64,000 bases of DNA from Deinococcus apachensis DSM 19763 (GTDB lineage Bacteria; Deinococcota; Deinococci; Deinococcales; Deinococcaceae), in contig NZ_KB906413.1 in assembly GCF_000381345.1 (NCBI RefSeq), forward strand, positions 41,112 through 105,111, in the 5' to 3' direction. Shown in pieces: positions 54,551 to 62,946 of this stretch; position 1 is the stretch's first letter; every line of letters begins with the position of its first letter. A model generated the notes under the pieces. That model ran no database searches. It saw only the letters and a list, made by a program, of their open reading frames with translations, and had not been told where the DNA came from. The position numbers and the translations under genes are program-made.

Positions 54551-54829
54551 TTGCTCAAGCCCGCTACCCAGGCCGAGCGAATGGCGGGGGAGCAGATGAA
54601 CGGCGAGCCCGGCTTTATCCGGTACGGTGAGGGCGTCCTTCAGCTCGGACCCTTCTGCGGGCACAACGGAATCATCTTCGGGTTCAGCAGCGAGGCTTTT
54701 TACCTGCCCGTCCGAGACGCCGTCATCGTCATGAACGTCAACCGGCTCGACCTTGACGACCAGAGCCAGTCCACCGAACTGTTCCTCCAGCTGACCAAGC
54801 TGCTCTTTCCACAGGAGGTGCCCTGGTGA
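54551..54829 (+). pseudogene. C-terminal remnant of a class C beta-lactamase-like serine hydrolase
   Basis: The 92-aa frame contains YGEGVLQLGPFCGHNGIIFG and then FSSEAFYLPVRDAVIVMNVN, matching the last quarter of D-alanyl-D-alanine carboxypeptidase/beta-lactamase family proteins, where 'GHNGxxxGFxS' carries the KTG-type HxG box. The SxxK and YxN regions are absent upstream, so only the 3' end is left. The break is near 54550, at the edge of the gene-free stretch of the integrative element. Translation from a TTG is possible but would not give an enzyme. Confidence 0.75.
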
Positions 54830-55023
54830 GGGTTCGTGACGAGAGGAAGCTGCCCCCACAAACGGGAGGATGGACACGCTTCGCCGGGTCAGCCCTGCTG
54901 CTCACCCTGCTGCTGGCGGCCTGTGCCGAAGGCCCGCCCTCTGGGGTCGGAGGGACGCCTCCCGCGCGCTGGGACACGCAGGACGCCCAGTGGGACGCTC
55001 CCGCCGCGAGGTGGGGCCCTTGA
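54826..55023 (+). CDS. Small lipoprotein
   Basis: 65 aa; GSALLLTLLLAACAEGPP has a lipobox with Cys33. The mature part is 32 aa with short repeats (WDTQDAQWDAPAARW). GTG start overlaps the stop of the remnant gene, with CAGGAGGTGCCCTG before it, so it was part of the same transcription unit. Confidence 0.65.
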   Translation: MRVRDERKLPPQTGGWTRFAGSALLLTLLLAACAEGPPSGVGGTPPARWDTQDAQWDAPAARWGP

Positions 55024-55066
55024 CGAGGAGCGCTGCTCCACCCCGAACGTCCTGCAGGAGGACGTC

Positions 55067-55558
55067 ATGAACGGACGGTATCTGAGAAACATCATCCTCG
55101 GTCTGGTGCTGGGCGGCGCGGGGCTGGCCGCGACGTCCGTGCCGAACATCTTCCAGGCGGGCAGCGTGATCAGTTCGGGTCAGGTCAACCAGAACTTCGC
55201 GGCCCTGGCGAGCGCCGTGGACGGGGTGCAGGCGAACGTGGACCGGGTGGCGGGCCGGTTCGGGGGCGGCGCTTCAGGGTTAGGGCCGAGCGGCTGCCTG
55301 TCGTCCGGGTACGTCGGCCAGGTGTTCATGTTTGCCGGTGAGTACGGGCCTGAGGGGGCCATGGTGGCGGACGGGCGGCTCCTCCCGATCGCACAAAACG
55401 TCGCGCTGTTCTCGATTCTCGGCACCCGGTATGGGGGGGATGGAAAGACGACCTTCGCCCTCCCGGACCTGAGGGATGTCGTGCCCAGATCGGCGAACGG
55501 CGTGCCCGTGAACTACTTTATCTGCGACGTGGGCATTTATCCGTCCAGGAAGGATTGA
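55067..55558 (+). CDS. Tail-collar-domain protein with N-terminal membrane segment
   Basis: A 163-aa protein. The start MNGRYLRNIILGLVLGGAGL is a signal/anchor helix; a short coiled-coil region (GQVNQNFAALASAVDGVQAN) follows, then a phage tail-collar-like domain (GYVGQVFMFAGEYGPEGAMV and GGDGKTTFALPDLRDVVPRS). The collar fold is common in bacterial secreted proteins as well as phage tails. AGGAGGACGTC before the ATG. Next to lipoproteins, so an exported role is likely. Confidence 0.82.
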   Translation: MNGRYLRNIILGLVLGGAGLAATSVPNIFQAGSVISSGQVNQNFAALASAVDGVQANVDRVAGRFGGGASGLGPSGCLSSGYVGQVFMFAGEYGPEGAMVADGRLLPIAQNVALFSILGTRYGGDGKTTFALPDLRDVVPRSANGVPVNYFICDVGIYPSRKD

Positions 55559-55759
55559 TTACAGGGCATCCGCGCCCGGTTACCTCATCTGACAGGACGC
55601 TTGGGCGGTGGGTGAACGGTGTAGGCCGCGAGTCGGGGATGCCCACCCCAGTCGGGGTCACCCTGGAGGGAGGCGAGGCCCAGTTCCACGGGGGCGGCCT
55701 GATCCCGCCACCACTGCAACCCGGAGACCCTTGGGCATCGAGCGCAGGAGGAAAAACAG

Positions 55760-57931
55760 ATGCGGCAGGTTATGCCCCTCAGGAAGTCCCAGCGAGGCCT
55801 CACGGCCGGGGTCGCGGCAGTTGTCACCGGTTTCATGCTGGCCGGATGTGGTCAGCAACCCACCGAATCCCCTCCACCCGGCAACGCTCCCCACGCCCTC
55901 GTGCTGGGGCAGGTGAGCAGTTACGTTTACGACGAGCTCAAGAAGAGCGTGCGCATGACGTCCTACAGCGGGAGCGAGAGGGCGTCCGACCATGATCTGG
56001 TCATCCTCGATGGGGACACCACCACACCTGAGGCCGTGCAAACGCACCCACTCGTCCGGGAAGCGCTCCAGGCGGGAAAGGCCGTCCTGCTCCTGGACGC
56101 GTCCGAGTCCCATAAGCGGGAAGGCCTGGGCCGGTACCTGGGGTTTGCGAGCAAGAACCGCAGCCCGGGCTACCTCGCCCGCCTCACCCAGGACCGGAAC
56201 GGCCGGGCCGAGGTCCGGGTGGTGGAGTTTCCCCACGCGGATACCCTCAAATTCTCGGGGGGCCTGTCGATGGGTGCCCTGACCCTCGGGGCCGTCCAGG
56301 CCTTTGCAGCCCAAGTGCTCGCCAGTATGAATGTTCCTCGGACCGGGCTGCAGGACGGCTACAGTCCCTACCCCTGCGGCGGCAACCCGAATACTGCGGC
56401 CCTCCATACACCAGATTTGCGGGCGCAGGACGGCACAGGGGAAACGATTCCCGCCGGGGCGATCTACAAGCATGTCTATTACTGCGTGCCCGTGCAGTGG
56501 CAGGCTGGAAACACCTTGCTCGTCAAGGGCACCCAGAACGTCTATTTCAATACCAACTACACCTTCACTATCATCCTGGACAACGGGAACGAACCCCAGG
56601 GGAATTTCCAGTGGGTGGCCGCCCAGATGGACGTGACAGCGGTGCCCTCCGGGACCCCCACCAGCGGGGTGCAGCCGATCCTCAGCGATTCTGAAAAGGA
56701 GAAGGGTTGGTTCCAGGATCGGATCAGGGTAGGTGTTCAGCCGGTCAGCGCGACGTCATTCAGTTCCCAGTCGGACTCCCCGGCGAATGCCAACAATGTC
56801 ACGCAGGTCACGACCTCCACCAGTTTCAACGTCGCGTTTACCACTCCCAACTCGGCCAACGTTACGGGCGGGTACAGCAACAGCCAGACAGTCAACATTC
56901 CGGACTGGCAGGTGACCAACAACAGTGTCGGGGTTAACAAGGCCTGGGACTTTAAGACCCTGAACCCAATTGACGCCGACAACCTCAATGGGGGGTTTGC
57001 CTGGACCGACATGCCCAAGACGCCCAACGGCCTTTCCATGACCCAGCTTCAGTTTTCCGCGCAGGCCTCCTGGAGGACCGGGGGCGTCCAAACTGGGTGG
57101 ACTGACTTCAACGCCTACACCGAGCAGGACGTAGCCGACCTCGCCTGCTCGCTGTGGACCCAGTATGGCTGCCAGCCGCAGACCCAGACCGGAGGCGTCC
57201 GGCAGTCGCCTGACCTCAGCCTCTACCTGGGAGCAGTCGTACCGGTGCCCATTCAGGCGATCACCTTCAGTCAGAATCCTGCGCCGGTCATCACCTCGGG
57301 AACGGTGACGGGAACCATCGTCCTCAGCGCACCTGCCCCGGAAGACATCACCATCCCGCTGAGCTCCAACGACCCTACACATGCCGTGGTGCCGCCCACG
57401 GTCACCGTTCAACAGGGCGAAACGAGCGCCAGCTTTCCGGTGGCCATCATTTCGAACGGGGGCGCGGTGGGAACGACCTTCGGCGTGGTGATCTCCGCTT
57501 TCTACGCTCAGAACTACCTGGGGACGCTCAACATCAAGAACGTCTCCATCTTGCCACCCACGACCGCCCCCAGCTATGACCCGCTCGACTGGTACGACAA
57601 CGCCCCCCAGGGATCGCGCTGGGTGGTGGGGTACCAGGTCCGGTACGCGGTCACGTTCGTGGATGCAGCGGGTAACGAGACCGACCGGGGTCCCTGGACC
57701 AACTGGTTTAGCGGAAACTACGTGGACAACAACGGAACGCCGCAGGCTTACGTGGAGCCGAAGCTGATCAACATCGCCACCGACCCCACCGGAAAGGCCG
57801 TGGCCCGGAACGTGTACCGGCAGTTCCTAGTGGACTACAGCAGTACCAATCCCTCTGCTGGAGTGACGAAGGTGCTGACCCTCAACGACAACACGACGAC
57901 CAGCGCCGCTGACACCAACATTCCCCAGTAG
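55760..57931 (+). CDS. Large secreted lipoprotein with leukocidin-like and Ig-like domains
   Basis: A 723-aa lipoprotein: GLTAGVAAVVTGFMLAGCGQ with Cys30. Residues 45-200 form a domain of unknown type (SYVYDELKKSVRMTSYSGSE; LILDGDTTTPEAV). Residues about 200-480 are Asn/Ser/Thr-rich beta structure (VNIPDWQVTNNSVGVNKAWD, FSAQASWRTGGVQTGWTDFN) that resembles the pore-forming leukocidin/hemolysin fold. About 490-590 looks like a Calx-beta/Ig domain (TVTGTIVLSAPAPEDITIPL). AGGAGG before the ATG. The toxin assignment is a low-certainty inference. Confidence 0.7.
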   Translation: MRQVMPLRKSQRGLTAGVAAVVTGFMLAGCGQQPTESPPPGNAPHALVLGQVSSYVYDELKKSVRMTSYSGSERASDHDLVILDGDTTTPEAVQTHPLVREALQAGKAVLLLDASESHKREGLGRYLGFASKNRSPGYLARLTQDRNGRAEVRVVEFPHADTLKFSGGLSMGALTLGAVQAFAAQVLASMNVPRTGLQDGYSPYPCGGNPNTAALHTPDLRAQDGTGETIPAGAIYKHVYYCVPVQWQAGNTLLVKGTQNVYFNTNYTFTIILDNGNEPQGNFQWVAAQMDVTAVPSGTPTSGVQPILSDSEKEKGWFQDRIRVGVQPVSATSFSSQSDSPANANNVTQVTTSTSFNVAFTTPNSANVTGGYSNSQTVNIPDWQVTNNSVGVNKAWDFKTLNPIDADNLNGGFAWTDMPKTPNGLSMTQLQFSAQASWRTGGVQTGWTDFNAYTEQDVADLACSLWTQYGCQPQTQTGGVRQSPDLSLYLGAVVPVPIQAITFSQNPAPVITSGTVTGTIVLSAPAPEDITIPLSSNDPTHAVVPPTVTVQQGETSASFPVAIISNGGAVGTTFGVVISAFYAQNYLGTLNIKNVSILPPTTAPSYDPLDWYDNAPQGSRWVVGYQVRYAVTFVDAAGNETDRGPWTNWFSGNYVDNNGTPQAYVEPKLINIATDPTGKAVARNVYRQFLVDYSSTNPSAGVTKVLTLNDNTTTSAADTNIPQ

Positions 57932-58021
57932 GTTCGCTGACGTGTGTTGCGGGCAGAATTCAGAGGCTCCGCGGCTCGAAGCTGTCCGCATGGTGCAAAT
58001 GAAGACAAGGAGCATGAGGGA

Positions 58022-58648
58022 ATGGCACGAAGAGCAGCTCGGCACGTCCTTCGCCTGGTTCTGTTGACCCTCGGCGTGAACTCCTCGCCCGCCCTGGCTC
58101 AGGGGGTGGCAGGGGCAACTCAGGCGACCGGCCTCCACATCTACACGCCCTTCCAGCCGGGCGGAGGCCTGGTGATCGGCGTCGCCGTGACGGGCCGCAC
58201 CCGCGGCTCGTGCTTCGCCACCTCCGCCGCCGCCCCCAATCGCCCCGACGCCTACCGCTGCACCGCCAGCAACGCCATCCTCGATCCCTGCTTCGCCCCG
58301 CTGAACGACCAGACCTCGCTCGCCTGCTCGCGCGACCCCTGGAGCGCCAATGCCATCCTGCTGACCCGAAGTGGGCCGCTCCCTTTCAACGCCCGGCTCA
58401 GCGCGGCCGATCCCGATTACGCCCAGGCCATGCCGTGGGCGCTGGAACTGGCGAACGGGCAGCGCTGCACCCGGATGACGGGGGCGACTGCCCCTGTCGC
58501 GGGCCTCAGGATCAACTACGGCTGCCCAGGGGGCGGCGTGGTGGCAGGCGGAATCGACCGGACCCTGCCGCTGTGACGGGTGTTCTATCAGTCGGAGAAC
58601 CGCAGCCTCTCACTCTCCCAGGTGGGCGTGAATGTCGCCTGGTACTGA
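58022..58648 (+). pseudogene. Secreted Cys-rich protein broken by an in-frame TGA
   Basis: The ATG at 58022 starts a signal peptide (RRAARHVLRLVLLTLGVNSS) and a secreted domain with six or more Cys (GSCFATSAAAPNRPDAYRCT; NAILDPCFAPLNDQT; RINYGCPGG). The frame stops at TGA (58574-58576) after GGIDRTLPL but continues in the same frame as RVFYQSENRSLSLSQVGVNV to a second TGA (58646-58648). Related proteins have Trp at this place (for example ...VW-T...), and TGG to TGA is one change, so this is a nonsense mutation or a read-through. Either the 184-aa product is exported truncated, or the gene is dead. Confidence 0.72.
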
Positions 58649-58661
58649 AAGGAGGAAACCC

Positions 58662-59123
58662 TTGCTCCGGTTTCTCGTGTTAACAGGGCTGGGAACGGCA
58701 CTGCTGCTCAGCGCTTGCACCCCAGCGGTGATGTCGGGCCGGGCAGTCTCCTCGGCCAACGTCCAGCCCACCCCCGTCCCCGTGCCTCTTCGGCCTGTGC
58801 CCAAGACCATCCGACTGGGGCAGGAAGCCAATGGCAGCATTGTGGACCTGAGGGTGGGGGATACCCTGGAACTCAGCCTTCCCGGCAACCCCAGCACCGG
58901 TTACGGCTGGTCGCTGAACACCCCGCTGGGCCTGGTGCTGGAACAGCTGGGGGATGCGGGGTTCAGGCCGTCCTCGACGGGGCTGGGCGCCGGTGGCGAG
59001 GTCATCCTGCGTTACCGCGCCGTCTCGGCGGGCCAGTTCCTGCTCTCCCTCACCTATGGCCGCCCGTTCGAGGCCCTGCCTCCCAACCCGGAGACCTTCG
59101 ATCTGTTCGTGTTCGTGCGGTAG
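58662..59123 (+). CDS. Chagasin-like cysteine-protease inhibitor lipoprotein
   Basis: A 153-aa lipoprotein with lipobox LLLSAC (Cys19). The mature domain has the I42 inhibitor hallmarks: LSLPGNPSTGYGWSL (the NPxTGY loop) and GQFLLSLTYGRPFE (the C-terminal RPxE loop), which bind papain-like proteases. The TTG start at 58662 is chosen because AAAGGAGG stands right before it; an ATG at 58632 lies inside the previous frame. Extracellular target unknown. Confidence 0.85.
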   Translation: MLRFLVLTGLGTALLLSACTPAVMSGRAVSSANVQPTPVPVPLRPVPKTIRLGQEANGSIVDLRVGDTLELSLPGNPSTGYGWSLNTPLGLVLEQLGDAGFRPSSTGLGAGGEVILRYRAVSAGQFLLSLTYGRPFEALPPNPETFDLFVFVR

Positions 59124-59236
59124 GTGGTGTGAAGAACCCCGTGGCAGCACCACCCCCCTGCCCTGGGAGGAGAAACCATGAAAGAGCGCCCTTGTTTCCC
59201 ACGCTCCTGTCCTTCTCGATTCCCCGGGAGAAGACC

Positions 59237-59683
59237 ATGAACAAGCTCACCCTCGGTGCCCTGGCCAGCCTCGCACTCACCGTCACGTCCTGCAACCATC
59301 TGGAGGTGCCGACCGCCTACTCGGCGAATCTCTCCGGGGCGAACCAGCGGCCCCCCGTTACCACCTCCGCGACCGGCCTGGTCGGCCTGACCCTCAAGGG
59401 CCGCACCCTGACCGTCCTGGGGACCTTTCAGAACCTGTCCTCAGAGGCAATCGGGGCTCACATCCACGGACCGGCCGACGAGAACACGAACGCCTCGGTG
59501 CTGTTTCCCCTGACCATCGATCAGGTGACCAACGGGGCGAGAAGCGGCCGGGTCACGGGGACCTTCACGCTCACCGATCAGCAGATGGAGTGGCTGAATA
59601 ACCGCATGCTGTACGTGAATGTTCATTCGCAAGCTCATCCGGACGGTGAGATTCGCGGGCAGGTCGAGCGGCTGCTGAAGTGA
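59237..59683 (+). CDS. CHRD-domain lipoprotein
   Basis: A 148-aa protein with signal MNKLTLGALASLALTVTSC (Cys19) and a CHRD (chordin-like) domain: YSANLSGANQRPPVTTSATG, GAHIHGPADENT and YVNVHSQAHPDGEIRGQVER. Such proteins are secreted in many bacteria; role unknown. GGGAG ahead of ATG. Confidence 0.85.
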   Translation: MNKLTLGALASLALTVTSCNHLEVPTAYSANLSGANQRPPVTTSATGLVGLTLKGRTLTVLGTFQNLSSEAIGAHIHGPADENTNASVLFPLTIDQVTNGARSGRVTGTFTLTDQQMEWLNNRMLYVNVHSQAHPDGEIRGQVERLLK

Positions 59684-59805
59684 CCGGGGGCGGGTGCGGG
59701 AGGGGCAGGCCGGACCGTGCCTCTCCCGTACTTCCGGTGAGCGCCGCGCGCTGCCGCTTTCCGTGCCTGGAGGTCACGATGAGAACAAGCCTTGCTCTGA
59801 TGCTT

Positions 59806-59879
59806 GACGGCCTGAACTTCAGGCCGTCTGCATTCCTCCCACTTTTATGCTTCCTTGAAGCCAACAACTTGCCACAACC
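59806..59879 (+). repeat. Solo right end of the IS6-like element
   Basis: Starts with the hairpin GACGGCCTGA-ACT-TCAGGCCGTC (59806-59828) and ends with CCAACAACTTGCCACAACC (59861-59879), the same terminal repeat as the right end of the 61999-62809 IS. About 75 nt of similarity; no transposase nearby, so it is a remnant from a deletion or a mini-end. Confidence 0.8.
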
Positions 59880-59920
59880 CCCGCGAGTGCAGTTCCCACA
59901 CGAGCTCGTCGAACACCTCT

Positions 59921-61117
59921 TCACTCCCGCAGGCTGGATCGCACGGCCAACGGCCAGACGAACCCCAGCAGCAGCAGCGTGACCGCGAGGCCGGGCATCA
60001 GCCAGGTGCTGGGCACGTTCAGTCCGGCCAGGGCCGCGCCCAAGCTCAACCCGGCGGCATTACTGGTCAGGAGCGCGCCCAGCGCCCGGCCACGGACCTC
60101 CTCCGGGATGGTGCGTTGCAGCCGGGTCATGCCCGCCACCTCCAGCAGCCCCAGGCTCAGGCCGAGGACAGCGCCCCCCACCCACCAGCCCTGGAGGTGC
60201 GCAGCCGCGAGTAGGGTCAGGCCGGGCACGACGAGCAGCCGCCCCAGATTGATGAGGGCATCGGTTCCCAGCCGACGTGACAGCGGGGTCACCATCGCGA
60301 TCCCCGCCAGGGCACCCAAGGCAACCAGCATCTCGAACACGGCGTAGTCGGGCGCGCCCCGCCCCAGCGCCGTCATTGCCAGGGGCGCGCGGACGTTGAC
60401 GACGTTGAGGGCGAGGTTCATCAGTCCACTGAGGAGCATGACCGCCCGCAGGACCGGGTGACTCAGGCACAGTCGCAGGCCGGTGAGAATGTCCTGCAAG
60501 GCCCCCTGCCGTCTTCCCGGCTGCCCTGGGTGGTTGCGCCGGAGAGGCAGCAGGGGAGTGGCGGCGGCCAGTGCGAGGATGAATGGTACGGCGAGCAGCA
60601 GTGTACCCCCACTCCCCAGCAGCTTGACGAGCCCGCCGCCCACCCCATACCCGATCAGCGGGGCTCCCATTAGCGCCGCGCTGAGCAGGCTGTTCGCCCG
60701 AGGCAGGTCGTGTTCGGGCACCAGCTGGGGCAGCAGGGCCGCCCCGGTCGTGAAGGTCAGGGTGGCCAGGGCTCCGTTGAGAAAGGCGAGCAGGCACAGG
60801 GCGAACAGTGGGACATGGAGGTGGAAGGCGAGCAGGCCCACGAGGGTGATGCCCAGGCCCCGAACAACCGAGCACAGCGTCAGCAGCAGACGCGGGGAGT
60901 GGCGGTCGGCCAGCAGGCCGTACAGCGGGCCGAGGAAGCGGGGTAGGCTGCCAGCCAGCACCACGGCCCCTACACTCGCGGCGCCACCCCCAACAGCGAG
61001 GGCCAGGAACGGAACAGCCACCGAAACGGCAGCGTCCCCCAGAGCGCCAGCGCTCAGCGCACTCCAGTAGGCGAGGAAGGAGCGGCTGAGGGGCCGGGAA
61101 GTCCATGCGGCGGTCAT
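59921..61117 (-). CDS. MFS-type exporter
   Basis: A 398-aa major facilitator with 12 predicted helices: PFLALAVGGGAASVGAVVLA, the loop 2-3 motif GPLYGLLADRHSPRLLLTLC (motif A-like), and GLNVPSTWLMPGLAVTLLLL at the end. Divergent from a small winged-helix regulator with 29 nt between starts, so it is probably controlled by it. Substrate unknown. Confidence 0.88.
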   Translation of the reverse strand: MTAAWTSRPLSRSFLAYWSALSAGALGDAAVSVAVPFLALAVGGGAASVGAVVLAGSLPRFLGPLYGLLADRHSPRLLLTLCSVVRGLGITLVGLLAFHLHVPLFALCLLAFLNGALATLTFTTGAALLPQLVPEHDLPRANSLLSAALMGAPLIGYGVGGGLVKLLGSGGTLLLAVPFILALAAATPLLPLRRNHPGQPGRRQGALQDILTGLRLCLSHPVLRAVMLLSGLMNLALNVVNVRAPLAMTALGRGAPDYAVFEMLVALGALAGIAMVTPLSRRLGTDALINLGRLLVVPGLTLLAAAHLQGWWVGGAVLGLSLGLLEVAGMTRLQRTIPEEVRGRALGALLTSNAAGLSLGAALAGLNVPSTWLMPGLAVTLLLLGFVWPLAVRSSLRE

Positions 61118-61146
61118 CCCTTAGGGTGTGCGGTACGCTCCTGAAA

Positions 61147-61824
61147 ATGCGACAGACTATTTTGGGTTCGGTGCTGGGGGAACCGTGGACCGTGGAGGAC
61201 CCCGAGCAGGCGAGACTCTTGGTGGATCCCGTGGCTCTGCGGCTGTTCAGTCCCTTTCTGGCACGCGAGGCCAGCGCCTCCCAGGCAGCACGGGAGGCCG
61301 GGGTGAGCGTGGAGCGCATGCTGTACCGGGTGGGACAGTTCCTGAGGCATGGCCTGCTGAAGGTGGTGCGCGAAGAGCCCCGCGCGGGACGGCCCGTCCG
61401 GATCTACCGCTCGGTGGCCGACGCCTACCAAGTGCCGTTCCACCTCACGCCCTTTGCCGACCTGGAGGCACTGATTCACGAGCAGGCAGATCCTGCCGAC
61501 CGCAGGCGAAATCGCGCGATGGCTCGCCTGCTGAACCGTCAAGGCCTGACCAGACGGCTGGTCTACCGTGATGCCCGCAGCGGTGATGTCCACACGGTGA
61601 CGGACCTGCCTCAGCAGTCCGGGTGGGACGGACTGATCGGGTGCTGGCCCGCAGGCGACTTCACCGGTATTTTTTGGCTGGAAGAGGAGACCGCCCGGGA
61701 GATCTCCAACCGCTTCCGTGACCTGCTGGGGTTGCTGCGTCAGGCCACCCTCCCCGAGGGGAGAGGTCGCCCCTTCCAACTGCAGGTGGCCCTGACGCCC
61801 CTGGAACCTGAAGACCTCTCCTGA
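61147..61824 (+). CDS. Winged-helix regulator (ArsR-like)
   Basis: A 225-aa HTH regulator. Residues about 20-90 form the winged helix (LVDPVALRLFSPFLAREASA, SQAAREAGVSVERMLYRVGQ, GLLKVVREEPRAGRPVRIYR); the C-terminal 130 aa is a ligand or dimer domain of unknown type. ATG seven nt after TACGCT. It is divergent from the MFS exporter and is the likely regulator of it. Confidence 0.85.
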   Translation: MRQTILGSVLGEPWTVEDPEQARLLVDPVALRLFSPFLAREASASQAAREAGVSVERMLYRVGQFLRHGLLKVVREEPRAGRPVRIYRSVADAYQVPFHLTPFADLEALIHEQADPADRRRNRAMARLLNRQGLTRRLVYRDARSGDVHTVTDLPQQSGWDGLIGCWPAGDFTGIFWLEEETAREISNRFRDLLGLLRQATLPEGRGRPFQLQVALTPLEPEDLS

Positions 61825-61839
61825 TCCGGCCCTCCGGTC

Positions 61840-61998
61840 ATGGGGCCTGCTGCCCGAGTGGAGCCGATCATTCGCCGTGCCCTGCGGGAACCCGAAGGCT
61901 TTGCCCAGCGCTTCGCCTCCTGCGGGGTGGCTCGGGTCGTCGTGGACCACCTGCACCCGCGGGCCGGTGACCCCAACCAGTCGGGTAGCACCTGGGAC
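61840..61998 (+). pseudogene. ORF remnant truncated by the IS
   Basis: A frame from ATG 61840 (MGPAARVEPIIRRALREPEG, then FAQRFASCGVARVVVDHLHP) reaches the IS left end at 61999 without a stop of its own; beyond that it is IS sequence. Too short to name. It may be the left part of a gene cut by the insertion, or a chance frame. Confidence 0.4.
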
Positions 61999-62031
61999 GG
62001 TTGTGGCCAGTTGTTGGAGTAGGGTGACGCG

Positions 62032-62745
62032 GTGCTGAGCAGTCAAAAGCTCCCCGGCTACCGATTCCCCCTCGCGGTCATCGGCTACGCCGTCTGGCTC
62101 TACCACCGGTTCACCCTGAGCTACCGCGATGTCGAAGAACTCCTGCTGTAACGGGGTATCTGCGTGACCCGCGAGTCCATTCGGACTTGGTGTATCAAGT
62201 TTAGCGATCTCTTCGCCCAGGGCCTCCGTCACCGGGAACCCCGTCGGGGTTCCCGATGGCATCTCGGCGAAATGTGCGTGGACGTGGGCGGCATCAAACA
62301 CTGGTTGTAGCGGGCAGTCGACGAACACAGCTCCATGCTGGACGTTTTCCTTCAGCAAGACCGCGATACCAAGGCGGCTAAATCGTTCTTTGGTCGGTTG
62401 CTGGGGCAATACGATGTGCTGGAGGTCATTCATACCGACAAGCTCTGGAGCTATGGTGCGGCCCTGCGTGAGCTTCCCGTGCTTCACTCCGCGGAGTACG
62501 TCCAGGTGGTCTCCACAGCCCGCTGCAACAACCTCGTCGAGCAGTCCCATCGCAGGGCACGGTGGCAGGAACGGCAACAGCACGGATTTCGCTCACGAAA
62601 ACGGGCGCAAGGCTTTCTCAACCTGCACGCCCGCATCAGCCACCTCCATCACACGGCTCGCTCCACCGTTTCCGCTCCCCACCGTCGACATCATCAATAA
62701 GCTGCTTTCAAGACATGGCAAGAAACCGTGAGGCAGGCGGCCTGA
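62032..62745 (+). pseudogene. IS6-like transposase with three in-frame stops
   Basis: Translating from GTG 62032 gives an IS6-family DDE transposase without frameshift: GYRFPLAVIGYAVWLYHRFT, LSYRDVEELLL then TAA (62149-62151); MCVDVGGIKHWL then TAG (62308-62310); IHTDKLWSYGAALRELPVL; CNNLVEQSHR; HHQ then TAA (62698-62700), AAFKTWQETV and TGA at 62743. The first TAA lies where relatives have Glu, TAG at a Trp codon, and the last TAA at a Lys/Glu codon. The DDE residues (Asp in CVDVGG, Asp in HTDK, Glu in VEQSH) are kept. Non-functional unless read through. Confidence 0.85.
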
Positions 62746-62763
62746 CCTTCAGGCCGCCTGCCT
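62731..62763 (+). repeat. Hairpin near the IS right end
   Basis: AGGCAGGCGGCCTGA (62731-62745) pairs exactly with TCAGGCCGCCTGCCT (62749-62763), loop CCT. It overlaps the end of the transposase frame. The solo IS end at 59806 keeps the pairing although two positions changed together (GACGG/CCGTC to GGCGG/CCGCC). Confidence 0.85.
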
Positions 62764-62946
62764 TCCTGAGGCCCCGCTGCTTCCTTGATGCCAACAACTT
62801 GCCACAACCCTCTACCCCAACCCAGCCTCTTTTCACGGACCATCTTAGGGTCCTGCGGGACGCTTAGAGAGCAGGCCGACCTCTGGCTGGAGGTGTAGAA
62901 GCAGTGAGGGAGGCCTCCTCTGTGCAGGACGGCCTCCTGCCGGAGC

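Larger units (their letters stand above)
61999..62809 (+). mobile_element. IS6-like insertion sequence, 811 bp
   Basis: Left inverted repeat GGTTGTGGCCAGTTGTTGG (61999-62017) and right CCAACAACTTGCCACAACC (62791-62809), 18 of 19 pairs. The inside is one transposase frame plus a hairpin. The right end has a 15-bp perfect stem-loop (62731-62763). No clear 8-bp target duplication: flanks are cctgggac and ctctaccc. Confidence 0.88.

Noticed and set aside
54388..54630. 80-codon frame with a hydrophobic centre
   Set aside because: Overlaps the start of the beta-lactamase remnant in another frame; no RBS and no family-like pattern.
55555..55995. 146-codon plus-strand frame after the collar protein
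   Set aside because: Low-complexity Gly/Pro/Arg, overlaps the start of the large lipoprotein, no RBS; the 55559-55759 gap appears gene-free.
61999..62817. 8-bp target duplication around the IS6-like element
   Set aside because: Flanks cctgggac and ctctaccc do not match, so no duplication is claimed.
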